A stretch of 64,000 bases of DNA, taken from assembly GCF_020283565.1 (NCBI RefSeq), contig NC_060062.1:31799164-31863163 (forward strand), read 5' to 3'. Below are positions 10,797 to 23,264 of the stretch, in pieces. Position 1 is the first letter of the stretch, and every line of letters begins with the position of its first letter. This DNA is from Trifolium pratense. Taxonomy: Eukaryota > Streptophyta > Magnoliopsida > Fabales > Fabaceae. The translations under genes were made by a program, and so were the position numbers. The notes beneath the pieces are model-generated. The model worked only from the letters and a program-made list of their open reading frames with translations. It ran no database searches and was not told the DNA's origin.

Positions 10797-11940
10797 ATGA
10801 ACCCCAACCACCATAGTTCTTGGTCAAATTATATGTAAAATAGTGGCAATTCTTCTCATATCCCAAATCAATAAAATAACTCATTCCTTGCAAATGCACC
10901 TCTTAACACAAATCCAAATCATAACCCAAGTTTTCAAAATTCTATTTTTATCCCAAATTCACAAAATAACCCACACTTTGAAAATTATCCATATCATACG
11001 GGAAATTATCCATATCAATCAACTAACCCCACCGCACTATGCTTCATGGGATCAAGTGCCCGAAACACCATAGTTTTGGACTCAAGGTGGGTTGGAAACT
11101 ATTAACCTTGGTGAAGAAGTTGGATCGACACCGGTTGTTAATATGACAAAAACAAGATTTCAATCAAAGGAAGATGAAGTTATCATTCAATCATGGTTCA
11201 ACATTTCAAATGTTCCAATTGTTGGGGTTGATAAAAAAGGAGAAAGTTTTTGGAAGAGGATTGGTGAAGCTTATAACAAGTATCGTGATACAAATTATAT
11301 AGAGAGGAAACCAATGACACTAAAAGGTCTATGACTAAAAATAAATCATGCGGTTCAAAAATTTGATGGGTGCTACAACAAACAAGCTGTGACTACACAG
11401 AAAAGAGGGAGCTCTTAGAGCGTCATCATTTTAGCTGCAAAAAAATGTATTACCAAGATGAACATGAGAAATTCACATTTGAAGATGCATAGAGACTATT
11501 GAAGGATGAACCTAAACGGCTTGCGGGTTTAATAGAACCTTCCGCAAAAAGAACGAAGAATTCAGCTTCAGGAGCATATTCATCATCATCTAAACCACAT
11601 ACATCAATGAGCAACGAATATAATTCACCATCACCTACTTAATTCGTTACGTCGTCCAATGGGTCAAAAGGCGGCCAAAAAGAAAATCTTGTGGAATAGT
11701 CTATCCCTTTGAAAATAATTGATGATTTGCAAGATGCCTTAAAAAAAATTGATGTCGGAGTTTTCAACTAATTGGGCACGTATTGAGGAAGAAAAAATTG
11801 AGATGGAGCGGTAAAGGTTGAAGATCGATGATTTGCAAATACTCTCAAAAGGTACATCAAATATGAATCAAAGACAAACTACAAGCGCATGGAATGTTAT
11901 GCAACATGATTTCAAAAAACAAAAAATATGGACTTAATTG
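10797..11940 (+). pseudogene. Myb/SANT-like, NAM-associated transposon gene (PIF/Harbinger-type companion), dead
   Basis: The start region at 10798 reads like the Asn/Pro/His-rich beginning of this family, then hits a stop. A clean block at 11092-11334 encodes a trihelix-like segment with SKEDEVIIQSWFN, GESFWKRIGEAYNKYR and ERKPMT. Further pieces in shifted frames carry a KINHAVQKF-DGCYNKQA segment and a DEPK-like stretch. The arrangement matches the plant 'glutathione S-transferase T3-like' Myb/NAM-associated proteins carried by PIF/Harbinger-like elements. In life it would be a nuclear DNA-binding partner of the transposase. Several stops and frameshifts make it non-functional. No transposase was found. 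Confidence 0.65.
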
Positions 11941-12411
11941 ATATGATTATGTATGTTGGATATTTTTTAGATTCTCATAATTAGCCAGTTATTTAACTAG
12001 CAATTAAAATATGTACTTCTTTTTTATTTTGTCAAATAATATGTACTTAATTAATATAATTATATATGTTGGATATTTTTTAGATTCTCATAATTAGCCG
12101 TTACTTAACTAGCAATTGAAAAATGTTCTTCATTTTTATTTTGTCAAAAAAATATATGGACATAATTGATATAACTTTTTAAGAGTATTTGCATATAAAA
12201 AAAACTATATTTAATTGATATAAGTATAACATTTTAAGAGTAATTGATATAACCTTTTAAGACTTAATCGGGCACATATACGAACTATATATTTTTTTGT
12301 AACGAAAAAAAGAAAACAACTTCACTATATTTAATTAGCCATTAAAGATTAGCCGTTATAAAAATTAGTCGTTATTCAAACTAGCCGTTATTCAAACAAG
12401 CCGTTGGTCAA
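11941..12411. repeat. Repeat region with ACTAGCCGTT units, left part
   Basis: Contains duplicated blocks (ATGTTGGATATTTTTTAGATTC at about 11953 and 12067) and ends in the array of GCCGTTATTCAAACTA words that resumes at 16159 after the solo LTR. It was one continuous repeat before that insertion. Confidence 0.6.
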
Positions 12412-15400
12412 TGTAAGACTCGTAATCTTAGTTCAGGCTAGAACGAGAGTTAGTATCTTTTTGTGTCTTTAATCATAATATTTGTGTATCGGTAAAATCG
12501 GAGATGTTGCTGAGATTGTGCTTGTGCGTTATTTTAATATCTGAAAAATTGGCACAATGATTTTATGAGCTTTGAATGGTTATAGAAATGTTCCTTGTCA
12601 GAATTTTGAAAAGGGTTCTGCTAACATGTGCCCTAAGGGCACATTTTAAGGTGTATTAAATTAACTAATATCTCATTTAATATACTTCAAAAATAGCAAT
12701 AACCAACTTTATTAATTAAAAGATATAGTTCATTATATTTATTATCCATTTAAAAAAATTGCATAGGCAAAATATGATACTTGTCAAATATGATAATTAA
12801 CTATATTTTTTTTGCTACAAAGCTTTTTTTTTTTGTCAAACTTTTTTTTTAAGTTGAAAACAAAATTAAATTATACTAGTAAGTATTATAAAATTCTAAA
12901 ACATATTAGCAATTTAAAACCTAAAATTGTACTAACAATCGTTACCATTACAACATAATACTATAATATTCGGTCTTGTTCACCGAGAAAAAACAAAAAA
13001 CACAAGTTAGCATAAATCAAGTATATTTCCAGAGTACATATAAGCCTGATTGTTAACAAACAAAAACAAAAATTGTAATCATATAATTATGGTCGTATAA
13101 TCAGGCACATCATCATAAATCAAATTTGGCAGCATATAATATTTTTGTCTTTCCAATTCTTTTAAATAGGTAATAAATATAGTGGACCATATCTTTTAAT
13201 TAATAAAGTTGATTATTACTATTTTTAAAGTAAATTAAATGAAATATTAGTTAATTAAATGCACCTTAAAATATGCCCTTGGGGCACATGTTAGCATTTG
13301 CCTTTTGAAAATAGTTTTCTTTGGATTTTTGAGAAAACGGGAAAGATATACCCGCTGCTTAAAATTTTACATACTCTGATTGCCGTCAAAATTTAAATAG
13401 AAGTTTTATATATCGACTGTAATGAGAATTTGATTTCATTATATTTTTCCAAGCTAAGGAGCAAAATTTTTTTCGGAATAATATTTATTCGTAAGTTTGT
13501 GAATTGTTTTAATTAAGTGATTTACAGTATATTTTTTCTGTCTGTGGGCGAATTGCGACTCATTTGAGAGCGAACGAGGGGACTGAGCGAGCTAGTCGGA
13601 ATATGATCATGATAATATCTATATATTTTTGGTGATATTATTATTTTAAGTTTGTGAGTAAAGCTTTGAATGGCTAGGATTTAATCTTGAGACTTTACAC
13701 TATTTGATCCAAGGGCCTAAAATGATTCATGTTATCTTTAAATAGAGAAGTCATGAGACCTTTCCAACCTTCCTTTTTCCTCTCACGTGAAACTCTCTCT
13801 TTTTCTCTACATCACCAAATATTTTCTCTTAAGTGTTAGAAAGAACAAAGAGAGATTTAAGATATATTGAGTGAGATTTTGATCAAAGTTCCAAGACAGA
13901 AAGTGTAGATCACAACTTGGTGAAGCTTTTGGTATGAGCAAAGTGGTAAGAAAAATCTCCCTCCCTGTTTTATCCCTCTTGGCCGTGAGGCCCTATTTTC
14001 CTAGAGTAGTGAGACTATCTCTTTTCCTTTATTAATAGTATATAGTTAATGGTAGATCCAAAAGAAAAATTGTGATTGGAGTTGTTTGATTTTATGCTCA
14101 AAAATATTTTGTTAAGTTTTAATTTTCTTGCTCATTTCCTTTGAGAATATTGTTGTGAGTTTATGTGATTATATATTCAAAAGAAAATTTTGATTTTGAG
14201 CACTTTGAAATTTTAGAGATTTTGTGAAAAATGTCGAAATGTCATTTTTATTTGATGAACATTTTTATATTGAGTAGATCTATCAATGTATCGGTTTAGT
14301 TTTTTTTCGAAAAATGAGTTTTGGTGTGATTTCCAATTCTGGCCGAAATTTAAAAGGGTGTTTAGGTCATTCTAAAATTGATAACTTGTCCTAAAAAGTA
14401 AACCATTAGATCCTCCTTTTTGAAACGATGAAATGGACATATGGTTTGCAATGATCGGATAAGGAATGACTGATTTACGGTCATTTTAAATCGTAATTGT
14501 TTTACCGTTGTTTGAACTTGAAGTATAGCAGTAGTAGAAAAAAATAGAGATTATTTTTCTATGAAAAAGGGAAATGTTTGGAAAATCAATTGGTGAATTG
14601 AAATGAAAATTCTTTTATCGAGAATTGTGTTTTAAAAGGCTTAAACATTTGTGAACTTGTTTTATTTTGAAGAAAAGTGTAGAACTTGGTTGAAAAGATA
14701 TTGTTTTTGAAAAAGTTTTAAAATAGTGGAGTTTTATTTAATGACGTTTTTGTGATGCAAACTATTTTATTAAAGTTTTAATGTTTTCAAATAGTTGTTT
14801 TGAAAACCATTTGAGCCTAGTTAGTTGTGAGGAAACAACCGTAGGTCTTGATCCATTATTAGCCAAGCTAGGGCTTAATTGAGTGACCAATTAGAATGTG
14901 GTATTAACTTAATTAACTTGAATGATTAAGGGTTAAGAGGATTAGCCGGATTTGGGACTTTTTCGAGAGAGACAGATTTGCTCGCATAGCGTAAGTTGAT
15001 TGTGTTGGAAGCTTGCTGAGGTAAGGGCACCTTCATTTCTTTACTTTACCGGTTAATGGCATGCTTGGATGCTTTGTTTGTGATGTGTTTTTTAGTGCTT
15101 GGCATGTATATGTTATGTATTATAGGGATGAGAACTTGTTTAAAATACATGCGTATGTTTTACATATGATTTGCGAATATATGTATTAACACGGATCGTG
15201 ATTACATATGTGTATGTATGTGTATTTTTGCATGAGCATGTATGGAACGTGTATTTCAGATGGAGACTACATGGGTGTTTGTCTGTGTGACTTCACCGGG
15301 GATTTTTCTGTGTGACTTCCCTATATACGCTAAAATAGAGAATATGCTCATGCATTTCATAGTTGCGTGTAGGGGTGTGGATTTCATGTGTGGGCCCACC

Positions 15401-16153
15401 TAAGCACCGAGTGTTTGTCTGTGTGACTTCACCTAATCCTGCGGGATTTTTATTGAGTTGGTGTTTGTCTGTGTGATTTTACCTGCCCTGCGGGGTCTAG
15501 TAGGTGCGACAGCCAGTGATTGGTGTCCACTTGAAACCTACGACTCTCTATAGAGAGGTTAAATTCCGGAATTCATACATGTGACGATCAGTGATTGGTG
15601 TCACACTCATATACAGTCTGCATCGATAGGCTACTTGTGCATTTTATATTATGTTGGTTGATAATAAAATGCTAAGTGTTTAATTGTTTTCCATGTATTG
15701 TATATTTGGTATTTGCATATTTGGCTATATGTTATTTTTAGTTGGCGACCCTTACAATGATACATGAACGGGCTCCTCCCACCCTAGTCGATGGAGACTT
15801 GTTCCACATTGAGAAGCGGCGAGGCTTGAAGTTGTCTGCGGGTCTTTGTCACCCAGTCATCTTCAGTTAAAGTTTAAAGATCAGCTTAGGGGTTGTTGTT
15901 TAAGAGTCTCGTTTACTCTTTATTGTTCTCTGAATTTATTTTTGAATTGATTGTGATTATATTCATTTGAATAAATGTTGTCACTATGTTTCTTTGGACA
16001 TAGTGGTTGTGTTATACTTGTATACTTTTGTTCGAGAAAACAATTTATAAAAGATGCATTGCATTCCGACCGTGATTTTGAAAAGGTTTACTATGATTTA
16101 TTTTAAGGATGATCGTGATTTACTTTTGGGCTTAGAAAATTTGGGCTGTTACA
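12412..16153 (+). mobile_element. Solo LTR (LTR G), Ty3/gypsy-type, carrying a MULE
   Basis: It starts TGTAAGACTCG and ends GGGCTGTTACA. The flanking 5-mers GTCAA (12407-12411) and GTCAC (16154-16158) match at 4 of 5, and the flanks join into one ACTAGCCGTT array. Without the inner MULE and one TSD copy it is about 3.04 kb. Features: a TATA-like TTTAAATAGAG near 13737, a donor-like GTGGTAAGAAAA near 13943, and near the 3' end three or four GTGTTTGTCTGTGTGACTTC repeats (15274-15480) and two CAGTGATTGGTGTC repeats (15512, 15590). No internal region, hence solo. It lacks the GC-rich palindrome island seen in related LTRs. Confidence 0.8.
12613..13302. mobile_element. MULE-type nonautonomous element with 9-bp TSD
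   Basis: 690 bp flanked by a perfect 9-bp duplication, TTTTGAAAA (12604-12612 and 13303-13311). The ends are inverted: GGGTTCTGCTAACATGTGCC on the left and the near complement on the right (GCTAACATGTGCCC core). The arms stay similar for about 140 bp. A 9-bp TSD with long TIRs is diagnostic of Mutator-like elements. No coding capacity. Confidence 0.9.
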
Positions 16154-16158
16154 GTCAC

Positions 16159-16680
16159 ACTAGCTGTTATTCCAAATATTTCTATAAATAAGTTTAACAT
16201 GCAATGTATGAACTATATTGGGCACCTACATGAACTATATTTTTTTTGTAACGAAAAAAAGAAAAAACTTCACTATATTTAGTTAGCCATTAAAGATTAA
16301 CCGTTATAAAAACTAGGCGTTAGTCAAACTAGTTGTTGGTCAAACTAGCCGTTATTCAAACTAGCCGTTGGTGAAACTAGCCGTTATTCAAACTAGCCGT
16401 TCGTCAAACTAACTGTTATTCAAACTAGCTGTTATTTCAAATATTTCTATAAATAACCTTAACATGCAATGTATGAACTATATTGGGCACACATATGAAC
16501 TATATTTTTTTGTAACGAAAACAATGAAAACAACTCACTATATTTAATTAACCATTAAAAACTAGCCGTTATAAAAACTAGCAATTAGTCAAACTAGTCG
16601 TTGGTCAAACTAGCCGTTATTCAAATTAGCTGTTATTCCAAATATCTCTATAAATAACTTTCACATGCAATGTATGGCAA
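16159..16680. repeat. Tandem blocks with CTATAAATAA and ACTAGCCGTT arrays
   Basis: Two further copies of a roughly 280-bp block. Each runs from a CTATAAATAA promoter-like box through CATGCAATGTATGAACTATA and a TTTTTGTAACGAAAA block into a run of ACTAGCCGTT/GTCAAACTAGCCG words. The first copy was split by the solo LTR at 12412-16153. Probably a subterminal repeat of the transposon that carried the Myb-like gene. Confidence 0.65.
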
Positions 16681-16732
16681 TTTGGTGTTTTTTATTTGAA
16701 AGTATGGCATTTAAATAATAATAAAAAAAAAC

Positions 16733-17081
16733 CTAAAGAGGGTGCCACTTATAACTATCCCTAATTGTAAATGAAACCAAAAACCCAAACGAGTGTCTTT
16801 GCCCGTTGAAGAGTGCAATTGATATTTGCAGAGACGACGAAACCACGAACGAAGCACGTAGTTGAAGTGGAACCACCAGATCTCTTCTCTCCATTTCCGT
16901 TATTTGTACCTTCTTCTTCTTCGATCTCATCTCTCCTTAAGCTAGGGTTCGTTATCTCTCTGTCTTCAATCCATCTAGCATTTGATTGCGATTTCGATGT
17001 AACGATTTACCTTTTGTTTGATTTCTACAGGGAGAAGATTATGGTTCTATTTTCTTCATCAATAGTCAATTAATCAATTCA
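16733..17081 (+). pseudogene. 5'-end fragment of an unidentified plant gene (captured?)
   Basis: The stretch TCATCTCTCCTTAAGCTAGGGTTCG is typical of plant 5' UTRs, then comes a T-rich intron-like segment ending TTTGATTTCTACAG/GG, then GAGAAGATTATGG and a frame of only nine codons. It looks like a leader with a UTR intron cut from its gene. Which gene cannot be told. Confidence 0.35.
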
Positions 17082-17084
17082 TTT

Positions 17085-17570
17085 ACACTAGATCATCCAA
17101 CAATGAGGTTTAATCATTTATTGCATCTTATGTTATCTTCTAATTCACAAGTCGATGATTGATTTCAATTTTGAGTATTTTAATTGAATTTGCATTTATC
17201 AACGTTTTTTTTGTTTGTGATAAGATATGGTATAGTGAAAATCTCAAGAAAATGAAATCAAAATCTACTTTGAAATCTTATGAATATTCATCCAACATAA
17301 ACCTCGTGTGCTTAGTTCTTATACTTGTTAGTGTTTAAAATCTTGAAAGAAGTGTATGTTTATTTTTGGATGAGCAAAATTGATTTCGAGTGAATTGATT
17401 CTAACTAAAATTGAGTTTCCAAGGGGGCACAAAGTCTATATTCAAAAGTGGTCCATCTCGCATTCTTGGTTAGCACATTCCCGAATGGCTTTTGCATGGC
17501 TTTTAACGTTTGCATGAGAAGGTTCAATAACATTCACCTTAATGGGACCCCCTACCACTCACCATCCTTC
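17085..17570. repeat. Dispersed duplicate, copy 1 (of 26612-27165)
   Basis: Nearly 500 bp match 26612-27165 in the same orientation, including the shared word GATATGGTATAGTGAAAATC and a conserved block TAGCACATTCCCGAATG near 17475. The origin is unknown; no protein family recognised in either strand. Confidence 0.75.
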
Positions 17571-17571
17571 C

Positions 17572-18118
17572 TAAAGCGGAAAGTACCAAAGTGTTTGAAA
17601 CTGGTTCGCCATGAAATCTAGATGGAGCTTCGTTGTTGGTATGAAATTTTTTTTGAAAATTTTTATTTCTACTAACCGTTTTAATCATAATTGTTTTTCA
17701 TTTTTTAAATGTCTTTTTTTGTTGTAAATGAATGAAAAAATGCATATTTTATCACCTCTAGTGCGGCCTCGTGAATTTAACATAATTCGTTATTGCAAAC
17801 AAGTTGATATTTGTGTATGGGTGATAACCAATGTGTCATTTGATTCTTCTCGACCAAACACATTACACATCACCTCTTTCTCTCTCTTGGAAACATCCTT
17901 CTGGATGAATAATTCATGAAATGCCTAACAAGTCTTGTAAGGTTAGTAGTTACATGCATATTTGTGAAACATAGTAAACAATGATGAAGTAATTATTCTG
18001 CATCCCGAAACATAGTAACTGACAATGTATCAAAATTAATGTCTAAAAATATTCTTATTGATTTACATATTTACGTTTAAATTTTAGATGTATTTGATTT
18101 GATACTTAACATAAGATA
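17572..18118 (+). pseudogene. Inverted copy of HD-ZIP IV START-domain exons
   Basis: This is the left arm of a roughly 545-bp inverted repeat whose right arm (18119-18670) belongs to the HD-ZIP IV pseudogene. It carries one exon-like piece (17578-17640, ending at a GTATGA donor) and a second beginning at the ATG at 17728. The latter encodes MHILSPLVRPREFNIIRYCK followed by a Trp-Val-Ile...Val-Ser-Phe-Asp stretch, the core pattern of the START domain in class IV HD-ZIP factors. This copy keeps an Arg where the other arm has a stop, so its exon is less damaged, but it has no gene around it. Confidence 0.6.
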
Positions 18119-18389
18119 TCCCTATATTCTTATATTCATCTTATGTTGAATATCAAGTACATCTAAAGTTTAAACGTAAATATGTAAATAAATATGAATA
18201 TTTTTAGAGATTAATTTTGATGCAATTGTCGGTTATTATGTTTCAGGATGCAGAATAGTTTGATCATTCTTTACCATGTTTCACAAATACGCATGTAAAT
18301 ACTAACCAGACAACACTTGTTAGGCATTTAATGAATTATACATACAAAAAGATGTTTTCAAGAGAGAGATAGAGGTGGTGTGTTTGGTC

Positions 18390-19382
18390 AAGAAAAATCA
18401 AATGACACATCGTTTATCACCCATACACCAACATCAACTTGTTTGCAATAGAGAATTATGTTAAATTCGCAAGGCCACACTAGAGGTGATAGCATATGCA
18501 TTTCTTCATTCATCTGTGACAAAAAATACATTTCAAAATTGAAAATCAATTATGATTAAAAAGGTTAGCATAAATCAAAATATTTAAAAATATTATTATA
18601 CCGACAACAAAGCTCCATCTTGATTTTCTGGCGAACCAGTTTCAATCACTTTGGTAGTTTCCGATTTAGTAATAATTGTTGGGAACAATCTATCCATTTG
18701 TCCGATAAAAATGAATTATATATCATTTGTTTACAAGTAGATGTATTTCTTCACTAAAATTAATTAAAGAGTCCATACTAAAATAAATAAGTTAGATAGG
18801 TAAATTTAGAGGGGGAAAAAGCAACAGCGAAATTCGTGAATAATTTTATTTCTTCCGTAACAATTTTCATTTTTTCTAATATAATTGCATGCTTACCGAG
18901 TCGAGAAACATTTCAACCAATTTCATGCCATCAAGCCCAACAATTCCTGAATACTTTGAAGATTTCTCATAAACATTATCACCTAATGTGATTGTTCTTG
19001 CGAAAAACTTGATAATAACGTTCATGATCAAGAGTGTATCTCCCATCTTGGTGAGTATTTGAAAAGTTGATCCAGAAGGTTGATTATAACTCTCACAAGC
19101 CTTACCAATTCTTGCATAGAAAGAATGCATGTTGAGACATAATTATCTTTTCTTCATCGTAATTTTGTGCTATCAATTCACTAACATACTTTCGCTCATT
19201 GTTAGATTACTAAGACCATGAACATGACTTGATCTCTCATGAACCACTAGTGGATTTCCATGTTCATTGTTTCTTGAAATTTCTTGTATAGAATTAAGAG
19301 CATGCTCAAACATAGGTCGAGATGTTTTTCTATACATATACATGAAACTTGTAAGAAGCCTAGAAATTTCCTCATATTGAAA
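18390..19382 (-). pseudogene. HD-ZIP class IV homeobox gene, middle exons (4-6)
   Basis: Exon 4 (19382-18897) follows a TTTTCAG acceptor. It starts FQYEEISRLLTSFMYMY, the linker after the zipper-loop-zipper, and after frameshifts shows MQELVRL and later SKYSGIVGLDGMKLVEMFLD, both START-domain signatures. It ends at a GTAAGC donor. Exon 5 (about 18702-18602) encodes a Lys-Trp-Ile...Thr-Ile-Ile-Thr-Lys stretch with a 1-nt loss. Exon 6 (18513 down) encodes MHMLSPLVWPCEFNIILYCK and ends at a TGA where the inverted copy has CGA. Exon 4 is in phase with exon 3 at 41943, on the same strand, so I read all of it as one gene. The rest of the START domain and the C-terminus are missing, replaced by the inverted copy. 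Intact, this would be a nuclear transcription factor of epidermal cells. Confidence 0.7.
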
Positions 19383-21112
19383 CTGAAAATTGATTTATAA
19401 ATATGTGATTATGAATAGGTAAAAATTGAATAAACTAATGCAACTGAAAGCTTAGAGTTTCAAGAGCCAATCTTCGTGTTTTCTTTGAATCTAGGTATGA
19501 GAGTAGGTTTCATAATCGTGAGTGATACGAGAAAGGGGAGAATGTCGATTTCTCCGTACCCGAACTTTCTCCACCCCATTTTCGTTTTACTTTGGATAGA
19601 TTTTCTTAAAGGAAATTGATTATTATGTTCATAACATGTTTGATATACTCTTGGTATGATGTATGAACGAATTTCATAAGTAAAAACGTAAATTGTAGAT
19701 GTTTGATCTAAGAACATTATGGTATGTTTTGAAGTAGATCTTTTATGTTTATGTATGTGTAGTAGACATGAAAACAAACTTATTTAGGATTTATAACATG
19801 TAAAATGGGGTTTTTGGGTCAAATAAATGAGTTTTGGACCATTTTTCGTATGAACATGAAGAACACCAGATCTGTCACGCGCGGCGTAGCCTTTCACGCC
19901 CCTAGCGTGACCATTTTCCAGTTATCACGAGCGGCGTGATCTTCTTCACGCCCGACGTAATACTTCTAGGAATTTGGCTGGTCATCACGCGCGGCGTGAT
20001 TCTTTTCACGTGCGGCGTAATAAATTCTGTTGGCTATCACGCGTGGCGTGATCATTGCCACACATGGCGTAGCCTTGTGTTACGCGCGGCGTGAACCCTT
20101 TCACGCCCCCGGCGTAGTTCAATTTAGACTATGTTGACTTTTGGTTGACCGTTGACTTTTGACATTTTGACAGTTTATGCACCCGGGAACTATTTTACTT
20201 GATTTTTTGCGTAGATTCTGATTCCAAAGTTAGTTTTTGGAGATAATAAATGCTTAATATGATTTAATTGTATTATTGGCATTGTGTGTGGATTACTTAT
20301 TGAATGAAGTATGATAAATGAAGGTTATTAAGATGATTGATTTATCTTAATGATGAAAACTGTTGGATAGTGTTCCACATTGTAAATGAAGAGCTAAAAT
20401 GCTAATTAATTGTGAGTGAATTCATGAATCAACATACATGCATTCGTGAGTTAAATAAGATATTGGATATTCTAATAAAGAAGTATATCGGATTATACTT
20501 ATCCGATAAAGAAGGATATTAGAGGTGAGATACTCTAATAAAGAAGATGGTACCACATACATTAGAGATGTCTAGGATGACATTCATGAAGTTGAAGCAT
20601 TATAATTGCATTAGGATATGTGTGCATTATGTGATAAGTGGTATGTGACACATATTTTGCTAAGTGTAATAATTGTTAATTGATGATTTGGTATTCGATT
20701 ATATATGCTTAAAACTTATAATTGAATGATGGATGTTGATGTGTATTTATAGTTATGAATATGCATCTATTGAGAAGGAGTGTTTAAGTATCATTCTACT
20801 TACACTTATATTTTGATTATGTGATCTAACTCTCATGCTTTGTGTTATGTGCTGGACCGTTAGGGGTTCAAATACTCAGGTTGAGGATCCGGCTCAGAGT
20901 TAGAGGTGTTGCTTGTGCTTAGTGTAGCACACTTTTTGGTGAGGAGTTTAGCTTAGACTACTCCTTTAGATATTTGTATATCTTTTTTATGGGTTGTATA
21001 GAATTGCTCTGATTAGGTGTAATACCGTGTGGGGTTATTCACTTGAATTGTATTTAAGCCCGTGATGGCATATTTGACCTTGTTAATCCTTACTTTTGTT
21101 GTAAACATAATA

Positions 21113-23264
21113 GGGGGCTGCTAATTTAGACCCAGTTGGGTCTAAATTAGCAAGGTGCACCTTTTGAGTTGGACAAAAATACCCATTTTTTAATTTTTTG
21201 GAAGAATAGAGCAACAGGGGCATTTCTGTAATTTTACGCAACAGTACACGCACCCCCCACTTCTTTTTCCCCCCCCAGGACACGTGGCAGCGTGTTAGTG
21301 GCCAAAAGCAGCGCGCGTGCATCACACGCACCGACAGACGCGCGTGGTAGTTGCTTGATGACGCGGAGAGAGAAATTTCTGAAAAAGGCAGGCCACGTGT
21401 CATGATCTGATTGGCTGCGTTAATTTTTTTCCATTTTATACTTTAAACTCGATTATTTCGTCGTAAATTAATTTTTTATTTTTTAATTTTTATACCAAAA
21501 TTCATAATTTTTTTTTCTCTACAAATAGAGACTTGGTTTGTTTGATTTGGACACCGAAAAAAAAACGCAATTTTTCACTACTTTAAACTCGATTATTTCG
21601 TCGTAAATTAATTTTTTATTTTTTATTTTTTATACCAAAATTCATAATTTTTTTTTCTCTACAAATAGAGACTTGGTTCGTTTGATTTGGACACAGAAAA
21701 AAAAAACCCAATTTTTCACTACCTTAATCTCATCAAATAACTAATAATCAACTTACTGAAACCATTTTACCAGCAAAATGGTTTCAGTTTACAACTCTCT
21801 GAAACCATTCTACCAGATAAATGGTTTCAGAAGCAAACACAATTAATAAATTACTCACTGAAACCATTCTACCAGTAAAATGGTTTCAGAATACAACTAT
21901 GTGCAACCATTCTACAAGCTAAATGGTTTCAGAAGCAAATAACTAATAATCAACTTACTGAAACCATTCTACCAGCAAAATGGTTTCAGATTACAACTCT
22001 CTGAAACCATTGTACCAGATAAATGGTTTCAGAAGCAAACACAATTAATAAATTACTCACTGAAACCATTCTACCAGTAAAATGGTTTCAGAATACAACT
22101 ATGTGCAACCATTCTACAAGCTAAATGGTTTCAGAAGCAAATAACTAATAATCAACTTACTGAAACCATTCTACCAGCAAAATGGTTTCAGATTACAACT
22201 CTCTGAAACCATTCTACCAGATAAATGGTTTCAGAAGCAAACACAATTAATAAATTACTCACTGAAACCATTCTACCAGTAAAATGGTTTCAGAATACAA
22301 CTATGTGCAACCATTCTACAAGCTAAATGGTTTCAGAAGCAAATAACTAGTAATCAACTTACTGAAACCATTCTACCAGCAAAATGGTTTCAGATTACAA
22401 CTCTCTGAAACCATTCTACCATATAAATGGTTTCAGAAGGATTTCGGTGTCCAAATCAAACGAACCAAGTCTCTATTTGTAGGAAAAAAAAAAATTATGA
22501 ATTTTGGTATAAAAAATAAAAAATAAAAAATTAATTTACGACGAAATAATCGAGTTTAAAGTAGTGAAAAATTGCGGTTTTTTTTCGGTGTCCAAATCAA
22601 ACGAACCAAGTCTCTATTTGTAGAGAAAAAAAAATTATGAATTTTGGTATAAAAAATAAAAAATAAAAAATTAATTTACGACGAAATAATCGAGTTTAAA
22701 GTAGTGAAAAATTGCGTTTTGTTTTCGGTGTCCAAATCAAACGAACCAAGTCTCTATTTGTAGAGAAAAAAAAAATTATGAATTTTGGTATAAAAAATAA
22801 AAAATAAAAAATTAATTTACGACGAAATAATCGAGTTTAAAGTATAAAATGAAAAAAATCACGCAGACCCATTCATATGCTGACACGTGGCTGCCTTTTT
22901 CAAAAGCAAAATTTTCTCTCTCCAGCATATAATCTAGTGTGGCGCAGACAAGATGATCTGATAGATCAGGATGATCTGGGCTGTCTGATTGATCAGACAG
23001 TCTTAATGAGATCACATCTTGGCTGTCTGATGGAAATCAACGGTCTGTAACCATGGTCCTTCCGTACGCGCGCGACACTGGATCCACGTCTATTAATTGT
23101 TTAAGAATGTGGGGCGCGTGGTGTTATTTTTTTTTTATGTAAAATTACAGAAATGCCCCTGTTGCTCTATTCTTTCAAAAATTAAAAGAATGGGTATTTT
23201 GGTCCAACTCAAAAGGTGCACCTTGCTAACTTAGACCTAACTAGGGTCTAAGTTAGAAAACCCC
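21113..23264. mobile_element. Long-TIR MULE with internal hairpin satellite
   Basis: 2152 bp flanked by the 9-bp duplication AACATAATA (21104-21112 and 23265-23273). The TIRs begin GGGG and share GCAAGGTGCACCTTTTGAG and AGAGCAACAGGGGCATTTCT, giving at least 130 bp of inverted match. Inside lie about 140-bp units (ACTTTAAACTCGATTATTTC...): two on the left (21440, 21580) and three inverted on the right (cggtgtcc at 22445, 22586, 22726). The core is a tandem hairpin array. The element is a palindrome at three nested scales. No transposase. Confidence 0.9.
21738..22440. repeat. 202-bp tandem repeat built of GAAACCATT hairpins
   Basis: About 3.5 copies of a 202-bp monomer (starts at 21735, 21937, 22139, 22341). 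Each holds four inverted words CTGAAACCATTCTACCAG / AAATGGTTTCAG, about 14 hairpins in all. The fourth of each set is variant (GTGCAACCATTCTACAAG) and keeps that variant in every copy, so whole 202-bp units were amplified rather than single hairpins. Confidence 0.9.

Noticed and set aside
16733..17073. Complete small gene with a UTR intron
   Set aside because: After the intron-like segment only about nine codons remain before a stop, so a captured 5' end is more likely.
21738..22440. Regular repeats resembling a CRISPR array
   Set aside because: The 'spacers' repeat between copies, the repeats are hairpins in a MULE core, and the DNA is plant nuclear.
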